Positions 1 to 9,239 are shown, counted from the first letter of the stretch. The stretch is 64,000 nucleotides of DNA from Corallococcus silvisoli (GCF_009909145.1 NZ_JAAAPJ010000013.1:186001-250000), one strand, 5' to 3'. Made by a program: numbers and translations. Notes: generated from the sequence alone by a model not told the origin.

Positions 1-174
1 CGCAGGCTGCGCCGAGGCCTGCTTCAGCTGCGCCTCGATGAGCTTCAACGCCTCGTTGGCCGTCGACTCGATGAGCTTGAGGTTCTTCGCAAGCTCCGCC
101 TCGCTCAAGCCGGGAGCATTGGTGGCGCTCTGCAGGACGCGGGTGCTGCTGCCGGTGGAGGTGATACCAGCCAT
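1..174 (-). CDS. Partial small protein, function unknown (runs off left edge)
   Basis: The reading frame opens with ATG at 174 and stays open to the window edge, giving the first 58 residues. A good ribosome site (GAGGGGA) lies about six bases before the ATG. The visible part has a Ser/Thr/Gly-rich start and then an Ala/Leu/Lys/Glu-rich helical stretch likely to form a coiled coil. There is no signal peptide and no motif I recognise. It lies 160 bp downstream of the repeat protein on the same strand, so the two may be co-transcribed. No function is assigned. Confidence 0.55.
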   Translation of the reverse strand, partial: MAGITSTGSSTRVLQSATNAPGLSEAELAKNLKLIESTANEALKLIEAQLKQASAQPA

Positions 175-334
175 GATCTTCCCCTCGGTGTTGGGCGCCT
201 GCGAGGCGCCGGATATCTAACTGAGGGTTATCCCTCCGGGGCGATCAGAAGTTGTGCCTACATGGTGAATTCCACCAGGGCGGAAAACCGGGCGCGCCGC
301 CTCCCGGGGTGAGGCCGGCGCCACCCAGGCCGGA

Positions 335-1744
335 CTACCAGCCCTGGTTGTCCAGGGCGACGCGCAGGCTGGTGAGGAAGGCGTACTTGATGGCGGTGGC
401 GCTGGCCTTGTCCTTCACCATGTCGTCCGCCATCTTCATCCAGGCGGAGACCTCCGAGGAGCTAGGAGGGCGGTAGCTGCTGCCCAGCACCTCGTGGAGG
501 GCCTCGTCCAACACGCGCATCAGCGTGGCGCGGTCCGTCTTGTCCAGGCCGTCGCGGGCCTCGCGCATCATGGAGGGCAGCGTGTTCTTCACGCCGGACG
601 CGTTCAGCTTGTTCTCGTCCACCAGCTTCTTGGCCTCCCCCTCCCAGCGGGACAGCTCGCCGGCGCTGGGCTCGCGGCCATAGGTGGCCTTGAAGGCGTC
701 CTTCGCCAGGGTGCGCAGCGTGGCGGCGTCCGTCTTGTCCAGGCCGTCGCGCACCTCCCGCATCATCCCGGGCAGCGTGTTCTTCACGCCGGTCGCGTTC
801 AGCTTGTTCTCGTCCACCAGCTTCTTGGCCTCTCCCTCCCAGCGGGACAGCTCGCCGGCGCTGGCCTCGCGGCCGAAGGTGGTCTTGAAGGCGTCCTTCG
901 CCAGGGTGCGCAGCGTGGCGGCGTCTGTCTTGTCCAGGCCGTCGCGCACCTCCCGCATCATGGAGGGCAGCGTGCTCTTCACGCCGGTCGCGTTCAGCTT
1001 GTTCTCGTCCACCAGCTTCTTGGCCTCTCCCTCCCAGCGGGACAGCTCGCCAGCGCTGGGCTCGCGGCCGAAGACGGACTTGAAGGTCTCCTTCGCGAGG
1101 CCGCGCAGCGCGGCGGGGTCTGTCTTGTCCAGGCCGTCGCGCACCTCCCGCATCATGGAGGGGAGGTTGTATTTGATGGAGGTGGCGTCCATCCCCTGCT
1201 CCGCCAGCTTCTGGGCTTCGGCGGTCCAGCGGCTCAGCTCGCCCTCCCCTGGAGCCCGGCCGAAGAGGCTCTTGAACGTCTCGCTCGCCATGGAGCGCAG
1301 CTCGGCGGTGCTCGGCTTCACCGTGGAGCCTGACTGGATGGCCTTCAGCTTCTCGATGACCGCGTACTTGATCTCCGTGGCGCTCTTGCCCTTACCCGCA
1401 AGGTCATTCGCGAGCGCGATCATCTCCTTGCGCTCGTTCGAGGACGGAACGCGCCCGATCTGACGGTAGGCCTCGTCGACCTTATTGGTGAGCACGTCCG
1501 GCCTGGGCCGGCTGTCTGGCAGCAGCGGCCCGGTGGGAGCCGCCTTGGCCTGCGGCGTCGTGACGTACTGCGTCCGGGCCACGTCCGTCGGCGCCGCCGC
1601 GGTGGGGGCCGCCACCGCCTGCGCGCTGGTCAACTCCTGCAACCCTTGGAGGAACTGCAGCTCCATGGCCTGCGCAGACGGGGCCGCCGCCGGCGTCTGG
1701 GTATTGGAAGGAATGGCACTGAGTGGACGCTCGCTCACCTTCAT
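335..1744 (-). CDS. Repeat protein with near-identical 65-residue tandem units (DUF4214-like pattern)
   Basis: A 469-residue protein. The ATG at 1744 is preferred over an upstream in-frame ATG at 1783 because AGGAG sits six bases before it. About 130 residues rich in Ala/Pro/Thr/Gln precede at least four conserved repeats and two diverged flanking ones. Three consecutive units (residues 208-402) are exactly 65 residues long and almost identical. Each has the core FGRxPSAGELSRW followed by a Lys/Glu-rich helix and a PSMMREVRDGLDK end. The FGR-x-P-x-x-x-E/G-L-x-x-W pattern recalls DUF4214 repeats, but that match is by eye. No signal peptide is seen. It could be a scaffold or a substrate exported by a leaderless route; function is unknown. 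Confidence 0.85.
   Translation of the reverse strand: MKVSERPLSAIPSNTQTPAAAPSAQAMELQFLQGLQELTSAQAVAAPTAAAPTDVARTQYVTTPQAKAAPTGPLLPDSRPRPDVLTNKVDEAYRQIGRVPSSNERKEMIALANDLAGKGKSATEIKYAVIEKLKAIQSGSTVKPSTAELRSMASETFKSLFGRAPGEGELSRWTAEAQKLAEQGMDATSIKYNLPSMMREVRDGLDKTDPAALRGLAKETFKSVFGREPSAGELSRWEGEAKKLVDENKLNATGVKSTLPSMMREVRDGLDKTDAATLRTLAKDAFKTTFGREASAGELSRWEGEAKKLVDENKLNATGVKNTLPGMMREVRDGLDKTDAATLRTLAKDAFKATYGREPSAGELSRWEGEAKKLVDENKLNASGVKNTLPSMMREARDGLDKTDRATLMRVLDEALHEVLGSSYRPPSSSEVSAWMKMADDMVKDKASATAIKYAFLTSLRVALDNQGW
539..1123 (-). repeat. Three 195-bp in-frame tandem repeats
   Basis: Three adjacent 195-bp units lie inside the repeat-protein gene and encode residues 208-402. They differ at few positions and mostly keep the reading frame and residues. 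Such near-identity points to recent duplication or to gene conversion between units. A fourth, more diverged unit precedes them and another follows. Confidence 0.85.
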
Positions 1745-1998
1745 GGAATCTCCTCTGGAATGGAAAAGCGGGCCCCCCGCCATCTCAAATCATCCAAGAA
1801 TAGCCAGAAAAGTTGCCATGAATGCCAGCCCCCTGTCTTCTGTCGTTGCCGCAACGACAGTGCGCCCCGGACATACATCCCAGGAATGGGGGCAAGGCAT
1901 GCGGGCGGAGGGACCGCAGGTGTTCGCACGCGCGGCCTGCTGGGAGTCTGGCTTCCCGGAGGCACCACGGCGGCTGGGAACGCCCAACTTTATGGGCC

Positions 1999-4044
1999 AT
2001 GGAGAAGACAGCCCGCCCCCATCGCCATGCATTGAAGTGGGCGCTCGGCGCCATCGCCGCCGTACTGGTGTTGGTCGTCGGTGCGCTGGCACTGAAGTCC
2101 ACGTGGATCGCCGAGCGCCTGCGTGGAGAGCTGGAAAGCATCGCCACCCGGTCGCTCGGCCGCCAGGTGAGCGTCGGCAAGCTCGAAACCCATTGGTTTC
2201 CGAAGCCTGGCGCCACGGTCACGAACCTGCGGGTCGAGGGGGCAGCCAATGAACCGCCCTTCCTGGAAGCCTCCCACGCGACGGCGACCGTTCAGCTCTG
2301 GCCGCTGATCCGGAGCCTGGGCAAGGACGTGCGCGTCGGCGCGCTGAAGCTGGACCAGACGAAGCTGAACCTCGTGCGGCACAAGGACGGGACGTGGAAC
2401 TACGAGTCGCTCGGGGGGCCGCCCAAGCCTTCGCCGGCTCCCTCGCCGGGGGCCTCCGCTTCTGGCCGGGAGACGCTCATCGAGGACCTTGAGATCCGCG
2501 ATGGCATCGTGAACGTGATGGACCAGCAGGCGACCGGTGGCAATGCCATCGTGGCGCTGCGGGACATCGACGTGACGTTGAAGGGCCTGGGGCCGGGCCG
2601 GGCGCTCAAGGGCTCCTTGAAGACGGCGCTCGCCGCGCCAAAGCAGAACGTGGCGGTGGACTTCAAGGTCGACCCCCTCCCCGCGGGGAAGATTCAGCCC
2701 GGACAGCCGTGGCCCCAGGTGACGATGCGCCTGCGTGGCAAGGACCTCTCCGTGAATGCGTTCCGGGACTTCCTGCCTCCAAAGGCAGCCAACTACTTCA
2801 CCGGAGGCCAGGTGGACGTCAACGCGGACGTGAAGACCGAACAGGGCATGTACACGCTCGTCGGCCAGGGGGCCGCGAAGGCGCTGAAGCTTCGCGGTGA
2901 GCCGGCCAGCGGCGCGTTCACCTTCGCCTCCCGCGTCGACCCGGCCCATGTGAAGGCGGCGAAGGTCGACTTCACGCGGATCTCGCTCAAGGGGCCGGGC
3001 ATCGACCTCGCGGGGAGCACTTCGGTGTCGATGGCGCCGATGCACGTGCGCTTCGCGTTCCAGGGGCAGGAGCTCGACCTGGGACACCTGCTGGGCGCAC
3101 TGCCCCCCTCACAGCCCCAGACGCAGACCCAGGAAGCGACCTCCTCCACCGCGCTGCCTGCCTCGGTGCGCACGGGGCTCGCGAAGGTGGACGTGGGCGG
3201 CACCATCAAGTTCGCGAAGGTCCACCACGGCACGCTCGAGGCGACGAACGTGGATGCGCAGGCGAAGCTGGATGATGGCGTGCTGCTCCTCCAACACGGG
3301 AGCGCGACCGTCTACAGCGGGCACGCGGACCTCAGCGGGACCCGGGTGGACCTCACGAAGAAGCAGCCGGAGTGGTCGCTGAAGATGGCGCTCACCGGGA
3401 TGGACACGGCCCAGGCCTTCCAGGCGCTGTCAGGGCACCCGTCCCTGAAGGGCAAGGCCAGCGGCCAGCTTCAGCTCACTGGTACTGGCGTGGATTGGGA
3501 CCAGACGCGCAACACCATCACCGGAGAGGGGAACGTGCAGCTCCGCGACGGGGCGCTCACGACAGCGAGCCTGGGAGACAAGGTCACGCCAGTCCTGACG
3601 CAGGGACTGACGAGCTTGGGGCACAAGAACACGGCGGGCACGGTCGCGAAGACAGCGCAGGGCACGCAACTGAAGGACCTGAACGCGCAGTTCCGGGTCC
3701 AGGGTGGCTGGGTCGCGTTCACGAAGCCAATGGCCTTCGAGTCTGACATTGGCAGCGGGACCGTGGATGGCCGGGTGGGTCTGGATGAGCGGCTGGACCT
3801 CAAGGGCACCCTCAACGCTTCGGAGGCCTTCGTCTCCGGAATCACCCACGGCGCGATTCCCATCAAGGCTCCCGTCGCCATTCCGCTGACCATCACGGGC
3901 ACGATTGGCTCACCGGAGGTGAGGCCGGGCAGCCCGCTGAACATCGCCCAGGGGCTGCTGCCCAAGGTGGGGGGCGGCAACCCGGTGAACCAGGCACGCA
4001 AGGGCCTGGGGGACCTCTTCAAGCGGCCCCAGCCCCAGAAATAG
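1999..4044 (+). CDS. AsmA-family inner-membrane/periplasmic protein
   Basis: 681 residues from the ATG at 1999. This start is chosen because it puts a short basic segment directly before one membrane helix (about residues 11-31), the usual AsmA arrangement. After the helix comes the typical family segment ending RSLGRQVSVGKLE, then a long beta-rich periplasmic part with repeated 'LKLDQTKLNLVRHKDGTWNY'-type strands. The C-terminal third carries the AsmA-like segment with LRDGALTTASLG and a closing stretch on IPLTITGTIGSPEVRP. AsmA-like proteins belong to the bridge-like lipid-transfer group and influence outer-membrane lipid supply. The gene stands alone between divergent and co-directional neighbours. 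Confidence 0.85.
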   Translation: MEKTARPHRHALKWALGAIAAVLVLVVGALALKSTWIAERLRGELESIATRSLGRQVSVGKLETHWFPKPGATVTNLRVEGAANEPPFLEASHATATVQLWPLIRSLGKDVRVGALKLDQTKLNLVRHKDGTWNYESLGGPPKPSPAPSPGASASGRETLIEDLEIRDGIVNVMDQQATGGNAIVALRDIDVTLKGLGPGRALKGSLKTALAAPKQNVAVDFKVDPLPAGKIQPGQPWPQVTMRLRGKDLSVNAFRDFLPPKAANYFTGGQVDVNADVKTEQGMYTLVGQGAAKALKLRGEPASGAFTFASRVDPAHVKAAKVDFTRISLKGPGIDLAGSTSVSMAPMHVRFAFQGQELDLGHLLGALPPSQPQTQTQEATSSTALPASVRTGLAKVDVGGTIKFAKVHHGTLEATNVDAQAKLDDGVLLLQHGSATVYSGHADLSGTRVDLTKKQPEWSLKMALTGMDTAQAFQALSGHPSLKGKASGQLQLTGTGVDWDQTRNTITGEGNVQLRDGALTTASLGDKVTPVLTQGLTSLGHKNTAGTVAKTAQGTQLKDLNAQFRVQGGWVAFTKPMAFESDIGSGTVDGRVGLDERLDLKGTLNASEAFVSGITHGAIPIKAPVAIPLTITGTIGSPEVRPGSPLNIAQGLLPKVGGGNPVNQARKGLGDLFKRPQPQK

Positions 4045-4091
4045 GGCTCCGCGGCACTCCTGATGGGTCGGAGAGACAGGGCCTCATGGAC

Positions 4092-4121
4092 GCGCCCGCG
4101 CGGGCGCTCGGCTGATTTTTC
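4092..4121 (+). terminator. Palindrome with nearby T-run, likely terminator of the AsmA-like gene
   Basis: A perfect 16-bp GC palindrome, GCGCCCGCGCGGGCGC at 4092-4107, lies 48 bp after the AsmA-like stop. A run of five T follows about ten bases later (4116-4120). The gap between stem and T-run is longer than in a classic intrinsic terminator, so this is a moderate call. Confidence 0.4.
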
Positions 4122-4199
4122 TGGGACGGGGGCCGGCTCGGTCCCTCCTTCTCCATGGCAGCCCGCTTTCCACTCCCTCGCCCCACCCAGGAGGCGCCC

Positions 4200-4910
4200 A
4201 TGGACTACCGCATCAAGTCAGGTGACACGCTGTCCCAGATCGCCAAGACGCACCACACCAGCGTCAGCGCGCTGATGAAGGCCAACCCGAAGCTCAAGGA
4301 CGCGAACGTCATCCAGGCAGGCAAGTCCCTGAACATCCCTGGCAAGACGGACGGGTTCGATGACAAGCCCTCGCGGGCCATGGGCTCCCGGTCGTCAGCG
4401 AAGTCCGACGCCAAGAACACCACCTCCGGCGCGGACGCCGCGTCCTCCGGTGGCGCGAAGGGCGCCAAGGGCAATCCCTTGGACATCGCGAAGAAGCACC
4501 TGAACAAGAACGCCGGGTCGCTGAAGCTGGAGAAGAAGGGAGTGGGCGCCGACATGGACGACAACGTCGGCAACAAGGTCAACTGCGCCAACTTCGTCTC
4601 CGCGTGCCTGGAGCAGGCCGGGCAGATCAAGGACAGCCAGCACAGCAACCTGGTGCGCGGCCTCCAGAACAACCTGGACAAGGACAAGAACTTCAAGCGC
4701 GTGTCCTTGAAGGATGCCAAGCCCGGCGACGTGGTCAGCTTGAAGACGGGCTCGGGTGTCGATGACCGCCACGTGGTGATCTTCGCGGGCTGGAAGAATG
4801 GGAAGGCGGAGTTCATCGGCTCGAACAACCGGAACCCCGACCGCACGCAGCGGATCACCATGACGATGTCGAACGCCCCCGTCCTGTCCGTCCACCACTA
4901 CACGGGCTGA
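4200..4910 (+). CDS. LysM-domain protein with CHAP/NlpC-P60-like C-terminal domain
   Basis: 236 residues; AGGAGG eight bases before the ATG at 4200 decides the start. Residues 1-45 form a LysM peptidoglycan-binding domain (IKSGDTLSQIAK followed by AGKSLNIP). A Ser/Ala/Gly-rich linker leads to a C-terminal domain of about 120 residues with Cys in VNCANFVSACL and His in DDRHVVIF, spaced like the Cys-His pair of CHAP or NlpC/P60 amidases and peptidases. No signal peptide is visible, so it may be exported without a leader, released by lysis or delivered by a secretion system. The likely role is peptidoglycan hydrolysis. The catalytic assignment is inferred from the motif positions. Confidence 0.8.
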   Translation: MDYRIKSGDTLSQIAKTHHTSVSALMKANPKLKDANVIQAGKSLNIPGKTDGFDDKPSRAMGSRSSAKSDAKNTTSGADAASSGGAKGAKGNPLDIAKKHLNKNAGSLKLEKKGVGADMDDNVGNKVNCANFVSACLEQAGQIKDSQHSNLVRGLQNNLDKDKNFKRVSLKDAKPGDVVSLKTGSGVDDRHVVIFAGWKNGKAEFIGSNNRNPDRTQRITMTMSNAPVLSVHHYTG

Positions 4911-5013
4911 CACCGACCGTGGAGGGGTGGACGGCCAGTCGCGGGCCGGGAGGTGCTTCACGCAGGGAGCCGGGTGCGCCGCGGCTCCCCGCCTTCAGAC
5001 CCCGGCGGCCCGG

Positions 5014-7071
5014 TCACCGTGCGTTCGGGGCGGTCCCGATCACGTTCACCGTGGCCGTGGCGCTGGCCGCGATGCCGAAGTCATCCTGGTTGATGAGCAG
5101 CTCCACGGTGTGAACGCCCCGCGCATTCAGCGGAACGGTCTTGGTCATCGTGAACGAGTAGGCGCCGCCCGGAGGCAGGTTGACGCCCCAGTCGGGCCAG
5201 GAGGTCTCCCAGCCGTCAGGCAGGGTGGACCAGAAGTCGTACCAGACCCAATTGCATGAGGCGGAGTCATTGTCGGTGACGGTCACCGACCACGTGACGT
5301 CCGAGCCCGGGGCCGCCGTCACCGTCGCCGGTGAGAGCGAGAGCGTGGGCGGCGTCGCGATGCAGCGCTCGACGACCTCCACGGTGGCCGTCCGCTGCAC
5401 GGTCTGGCTGCCCCGCGTGACGGTGACGCCCGCCGTGTAGGAGCCAAGCGGCGTGCTGTAGGGCACATACGTCTGGAGGACCAGGGTGTCGGAGCTGGCG
5501 GCCGCGAGGGTGCGCTGCGCGGGCAGCGGGTCCGCGCCCCAGCCCGTGGGGACGATGGCGGCGAGCTGGAAGGTGCTCGGACCGCAGCCGGCCGAGTCCC
5601 GGTTGGTGATGGACAGCTCGAACTCCGGTCGTGCTCCGGGCGAGAAGGTGGGCTCCAGGGCCGTCACCCGCACCTCGGGCGCGGCCTGCACGCAGGTCGT
5701 CACGCGGCGCTGGACGCTCACCGTCAGCCCCGCGGACGTCGCCGCGTTCACCGTGAGGGAGAGGTCGCCATAGGGGTCATTCCACGTCGTGCCCCGCAGC
5801 AGGGCCGGGTCGCTCCAGGACGACGTCTGGGGCGTGAAGTCGAGCAGATGGGTGCCGCCGCGCGTCTCCGCGTCCGCCAGGTGGATGAGCGCGCCGCCGA
5901 ACACCTGGGACGCCAGCGTCGACTCGAAGCGCCCCACGGGCTGGCGGTACTCCACCCACAGCCAGTCGTTGGTGCCAGGGCGCCGGCGCACCTTGAGCGC
6001 CTTGAGTCCACCGGAGGCCACCATCGGCGCCAGCGTGAAGGTGCCACCCGTGGCGTCCACCTCGGCCACGGCGGACGGAGCCAACCAGCCGATGCGCGCC
6101 TTGTGCGGCGCCGCGTAGTGGCCCAGGTTCCAGGAGCCCATCGTGGAGAAGAGGTCTCCATATTCGTCGATGGTGCCCAGGGCGCCCGGCATGCCCAGCG
6201 CCTCCGTGGAGAAGTCTCGAGAGCCCGCGTGGTCCAGCGTGAGGTTGTGTCCTGCCTCATGCGTCACCAGCTTCACGGCGGTGTCGTTGTTCCCCATCCA
6301 GTCAGCGACGAGCCACGCCATGGAGGCCGTCACGGTGCCATCCGCCGTCACGACCTGTCCGCAGGACAGGGTGGCCTGTCCCGCATAGGAGCAGCCCTGC
6401 GAGGGATTGGGGTGGACGATGAAGATGCGGTCGTACTGCGTGAAGTCCACGTCCGCGTCCGCCGCTCGCACGGCGGCGTCGCGCATGGCATCCACCTCTG
6501 AACAGGAATAGGCGCGGTCCAGCGTGTACCAGCCCACCACGTTGCCCGTGGTGGTGGTGCGTCCCTCGGAGACCTCGCTCCAGTAGCTCGCCAGCGAGCG
6601 CTGCGTGGAGGAGAAGAAGCTGTCGTGGATGCCCTGCGGGGTGACGGCGGGCCGGGGCATGCCCGGGAAGTCCGCGAGGATGACCAGGCTGCGCTGAACT
6701 CCAGTGAGCCCGCACGTTCCCAAGGTGGACTGCAAGGCCGCGGCCTGACGGTCCACTTCCACGCTCCGGGCCGTGAACCGGTGCGCCCCCTCGGTTCCGC
6801 GCAACGTCACGCGCAGGCCACTGCGCAACCCTTCCGGTGCCCCGCCGGTGAAGACCACCGGTCGGTGCTGGTTCCCGGTGAAGAGGAAGTACTCCTCGCG
6901 CGATTCAGCCAGCGAGGGCGCGTCCGCGACCCGGACCTCGAGCACGCCCTGCACCACCTGCTCACGGCTGGCGTCCCGAGCCGCTGGGGCCGCGTGCTCC
7001 TCTGGGACGGAGACCTGCGGGTTACAGGCCGCGAGCCACACGGCCGCGGTGATGCTCCACATGCGGGACAT
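5014..7071 (-). CDS. Secreted lipoprotein metalloprotease, gametolysin (M11)-like, with NEW3-type domains
   Basis: 685 residues. The N-terminus is a lipoprotein signal with lipobox LAAC at Cys16. The zinc site HEAGHNLTLDH begins at His271 and fits the HExxHxxGxxH-type metzincin arrangement of gametolysin-like peptidases, with Leu where Gly is usual and Asp before the third His. The catalytic region runs from about residue 125 to 430. Two C-terminal Ig-like segments (about 455-570 and 575-680) contain phrases such as ITNRDSAGCGPSTF and TDNDSASCNWVWY, typical of NEW3/NPCBM-associated domains. It is probably an outer-membrane or secreted protease. It is divergent from 7345 across a 273-bp promoter region with three palindromes. 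Confidence 0.88.
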   Translation of the reverse strand: MSRMWSITAAVWLAACNPQVSVPEEHAAPAARDASREQVVQGVLEVRVADAPSLAESREEYFLFTGNQHRPVVFTGGAPEGLRSGLRVTLRGTEGAHRFTARSVEVDRQAAALQSTLGTCGLTGVQRSLVILADFPGMPRPAVTPQGIHDSFFSSTQRSLASYWSEVSEGRTTTTGNVVGWYTLDRAYSCSEVDAMRDAAVRAADADVDFTQYDRIFIVHPNPSQGCSYAGQATLSCGQVVTADGTVTASMAWLVADWMGNNDTAVKLVTHEAGHNLTLDHAGSRDFSTEALGMPGALGTIDEYGDLFSTMGSWNLGHYAAPHKARIGWLAPSAVAEVDATGGTFTLAPMVASGGLKALKVRRRPGTNDWLWVEYRQPVGRFESTLASQVFGGALIHLADAETRGGTHLLDFTPQTSSWSDPALLRGTTWNDPYGDLSLTVNAATSAGLTVSVQRRVTTCVQAAPEVRVTALEPTFSPGARPEFELSITNRDSAGCGPSTFQLAAIVPTGWGADPLPAQRTLAAASSDTLVLQTYVPYSTPLGSYTAGVTVTRGSQTVQRTATVEVVERCIATPPTLSLSPATVTAAPGSDVTWSVTVTDNDSASCNWVWYDFWSTLPDGWETSWPDWGVNLPPGGAYSFTMTKTVPLNARGVHTVELLINQDDFGIAASATATVNVIGTAPNAR

Positions 7072-7214
7072 TTCCCCTCCGGCGAGTGGCGGCCCGGCGC
7101 GGGAGTGCGCCTGGCGACCGCCGCGCGCCTTGTGCCCCCAGTCGCGCCCGCGCGCAACGACGATTGGGAGCGGAGCGCCGCGGCGTCACCGGGCACGGGA
7201 GGCGACGCCGCCAT

Positions 7215-7277
7215 GCAAGGCTTGCCGGACGCGTGCAAGGTTTGCCGTGCCGGCGCGCGGTTTCCGGCAAGCCTTGC
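7215..7277. promoter_or_regulatory. Three GCAAG-N-CTTGC type palindromes in a divergent promoter
   Basis: GCAAGGCTTGC (7215-7225), GCAAGGTTTGC (7235-7245, one arm imperfect) and GCAAGCCTTGC (7267-7277) lie between the divergent M11-type protease and the exported protein at 7345. Their starts are 20 and 32 bp apart, close to two and three DNA turns, so all three face the same side of the helix. The first and third also lie in a perfect 15-bp inverted repeat, 7215-7229 against 7263-7277. LacI-family operators often have a GCAA...TTGC form, but the binding protein is unknown. Confidence 0.6.
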
Positions 7278-7344
7278 CAGGCACGGTGCGCCGTCGTGGG
7301 CCGGGCCTCTGGGTTCAGGGTTGGCATCCGGGTTGCTCAGGAGG

Positions 7345-8289
7345 ATGCGTGCTCAGCCCATCATCAAGGCGGGCCTGAAACGGAGACTGGCTTTGAGAAC
7401 CCGAATCCTCCTTTTGCTCGCGGCATTGTTCTTCATCCACATCCCTCTTTCCGCCCAGGCCCAGGATATGGACTATCCGAGGTGCGGAACCCCCTACCCG
7501 AAGTGGTGGTGGAACAAGAATGGGCTCCTCGAGAAGGTCGGGATCCGCAACTGGGACATCCAGCAGGTCGGGCGCACGTTCCAGGTCCGCTTCGACGCCG
7601 TGAACCTCACGGACGCCGTCCTCGACTCCGGGCAGGTGTACACGTTGAGCCACGCGGCCGTGGACCCCTCCGGGCACCGGGATCCTTCGTCGCTCACCGT
7701 GCCCGCGGATCCTCGCGCGCTGCTGGGCGCGGAGGCGATTGTCCAGGGCCGGCTCCCCAGGCTGGCGCCCGGCCAGTCCGTCACCATCCGCGCGGAGGCG
7801 CAGGCCTTCCGGGAGGATGCGAACCACCTGCTGACGATCAGCTTCCTGGACGGCCAGCAGGTGCGCCTCCCGGCGGAGCCCGAGCCGTCGCCCTGGTTCT
7901 GGGTGCGCGTCCTCCAGCCGGACACGCGGGGTGCCGTCTTCCGCACCGTGACGAGCTCCGTGGAGGCCGTGGACTCGCGGATCCCGGGCTACGAGGCGCG
8001 CCATGTCCGCGCCACGCTCCAGAACGTGGGCAGCGTCACGCTGCGCGAAGGCACGCCCGTGGCCATGGGGCACAGCAGCGCGGCTTCGGCGGCGGGCCTC
8101 TGGAGCCCGGAGGATGACAAGGACCCGAATGATCCGGGCAACCCCTACGCCGTCATCTTCCGCACGATCCCGTACCAGGGTGTCCTCGAACGGGCCGTGG
8201 CACCGGGTGGCACCTTCACGGTGGAGGGAACGGTGTATCTGCCCCCGGGTCCCTGCATGCAGCTGATCACCGTGTCGGTGGGGCGCTGA
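7345..8289 (+). CDS. Exported protein of unknown function
   Basis: 314 residues from the ATG at 7345. In this choice AGGAGG abuts the ATG directly, leaving no spacing. An in-frame TTG at 7393 has GGAGA about seven bases upstream and gives a cleaner signal peptide (RTR then a run of Leu/Ala/Phe ending in SAQAQ), so the real start may be 7393. The mature part is beta-rich with no catalytic motif I recognise; VTIRAEAQAF and GTFTVEGTVYLPPG suggest an Ig-like or carbohydrate-binding-like fold. It is divergent from the M11-type protease and may share its regulation. Confidence 0.75.
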   Translation: MRAQPIIKAGLKRRLALRTRILLLLAALFFIHIPLSAQAQDMDYPRCGTPYPKWWWNKNGLLEKVGIRNWDIQQVGRTFQVRFDAVNLTDAVLDSGQVYTLSHAAVDPSGHRDPSSLTVPADPRALLGAEAIVQGRLPRLAPGQSVTIRAEAQAFREDANHLLTISFLDGQQVRLPAEPEPSPWFWVRVLQPDTRGAVFRTVTSSVEAVDSRIPGYEARHVRATLQNVGSVTLREGTPVAMGHSSAASAAGLWSPEDDKDPNDPGNPYAVIFRTIPYQGVLERAVAPGGTFTVEGTVYLPPGPCMQLITVSVGR

Positions 8290-9202
8290 GTTCCTGAAGC
8301 ACACCGGCGTGGAACACCCGGGCCCGCTCCACCGGGCTCCACTCGTCGGTGCCGGTCCAGAGGCCCTCCTCCAGACCGTCCTTGACCTCCCCCCGGCCCC
8401 AGAGCCGCTTCTCCGAGGCATCCTCGGTGTGGCTCGGGGGGAGGTGGTACTGCCAGGTCCCCTGCCGCACGCCGTTCTCGAAGTGGCCAGAAGCCAGGGG
8501 GGCTCCGGTCATGAAGAAGAAGCGGAAGGGGCCCTCCGGCTTGTCGTCCTTGAAGGCTCCCTCCGACTTCACCTTTCCGTTGGGCCATCTCGCGTCCGGC
8601 GTCACCGCCGTGGGGTAGTGGGACGCGGACCCGGCATAGAGGGAGAGCTCGTCGGCGGGGTCGCTGGCCTTCTGCTTCCTCGGCTTCTTCGCACCGGTTC
8701 CCGCCGCCAGGGCCTTGCGGCGGACCTTCTCGATGCGGGCGATACACCAGTCATCGAAGCTCGCCGGCTTCTTCTGGGAGAGCGCGAGACTCTCTTCGAC
8801 CTCCCAGACGCGCGGCTCCTCTCCGTCGAGCCTCAAGCACCAGCCGCCCACGTCGGAGAGGTCGGAGCCCGCGAAGAACGCGCCATTGGCGCGACGGACC
8901 GCCGCCTGGAGGAGCGCCTTGTAGAGGTGCCAGTCGAAACCGGCCTCCGCGAGCCCGATGGTGGGCTGAAGGTGCAGGGGGACGAAGGCCAGTTGAAGTC
9001 CCGGGGCCAGGATCGACGGATACCCGCACCGAGCGACGAACGCGCGCAGGGCGGGCGGCACCAGGTGCGCCCAGAGGGGGTGCGGCGCGTCGACGGTCGG
9101 CGAGCCTTCGCGGATCCAATGCCTCTTGCCGTTCGCGTCCAGAAGAGACTTCAGCGCTTCAAAGGCGTCCGCGGCACGAGATTCCATCATCCCCGGAAGC
9201 AT
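8267..9202 (-). CDS. Hypothetical protein with MORN-like C-terminal repeats
   Basis: 311 residues if the ATG at 9202 is used; nearby ATGs at 9190 and 9187 are alternatives and no ribosome site settles it. The N-terminal half is a globular domain (LVPPALRAFVARCGYPSILAP) of the type seen in SMI1/KNR4-like or other small cytoplasmic immunity-type proteins, but I cannot place it. The C-terminal part has GKVKSEGAFKDDKPEGPFRF and GHFENGVRQGTWQYH, which match the G-x-F/W-x-N/D-G-x-x-x-G spacing of MORN or MORN-variant repeats. Its end overlaps the convergent gene at 8289 by 23 bp. Confidence 0.72.
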   Translation of the reverse strand: MLPGMMESRAADAFEALKSLLDANGKRHWIREGSPTVDAPHPLWAHLVPPALRAFVARCGYPSILAPGLQLAFVPLHLQPTIGLAEAGFDWHLYKALLQAAVRRANGAFFAGSDLSDVGGWCLRLDGEEPRVWEVEESLALSQKKPASFDDWCIARIEKVRRKALAAGTGAKKPRKQKASDPADELSLYAGSASHYPTAVTPDARWPNGKVKSEGAFKDDKPEGPFRFFFMTGAPLASGHFENGVRQGTWQYHLPPSHTEDASEKRLWGRGEVKDGLEEGLWTGTDEWSPVERARVFHAGVLQELSAPPTR

Positions 9203-9239
9203 AGCCCCGCCCGTGCGCGGCAGGTCGTGCCTCGGTCCG

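Noticed and set aside
494..1463. Plus-strand repeat-containing frames opposite the 65-residue repeat gene
   Set aside because: They repeat only because the DNA repeats. The minus-strand frame has the ribosome site and residue-level conservation.
1740..1830. TGGCA-like boxes before the repeat gene as a sigma-54 promoter
   Set aside because: The GG-to-GC distances are 9 or 11, not 10 bases.
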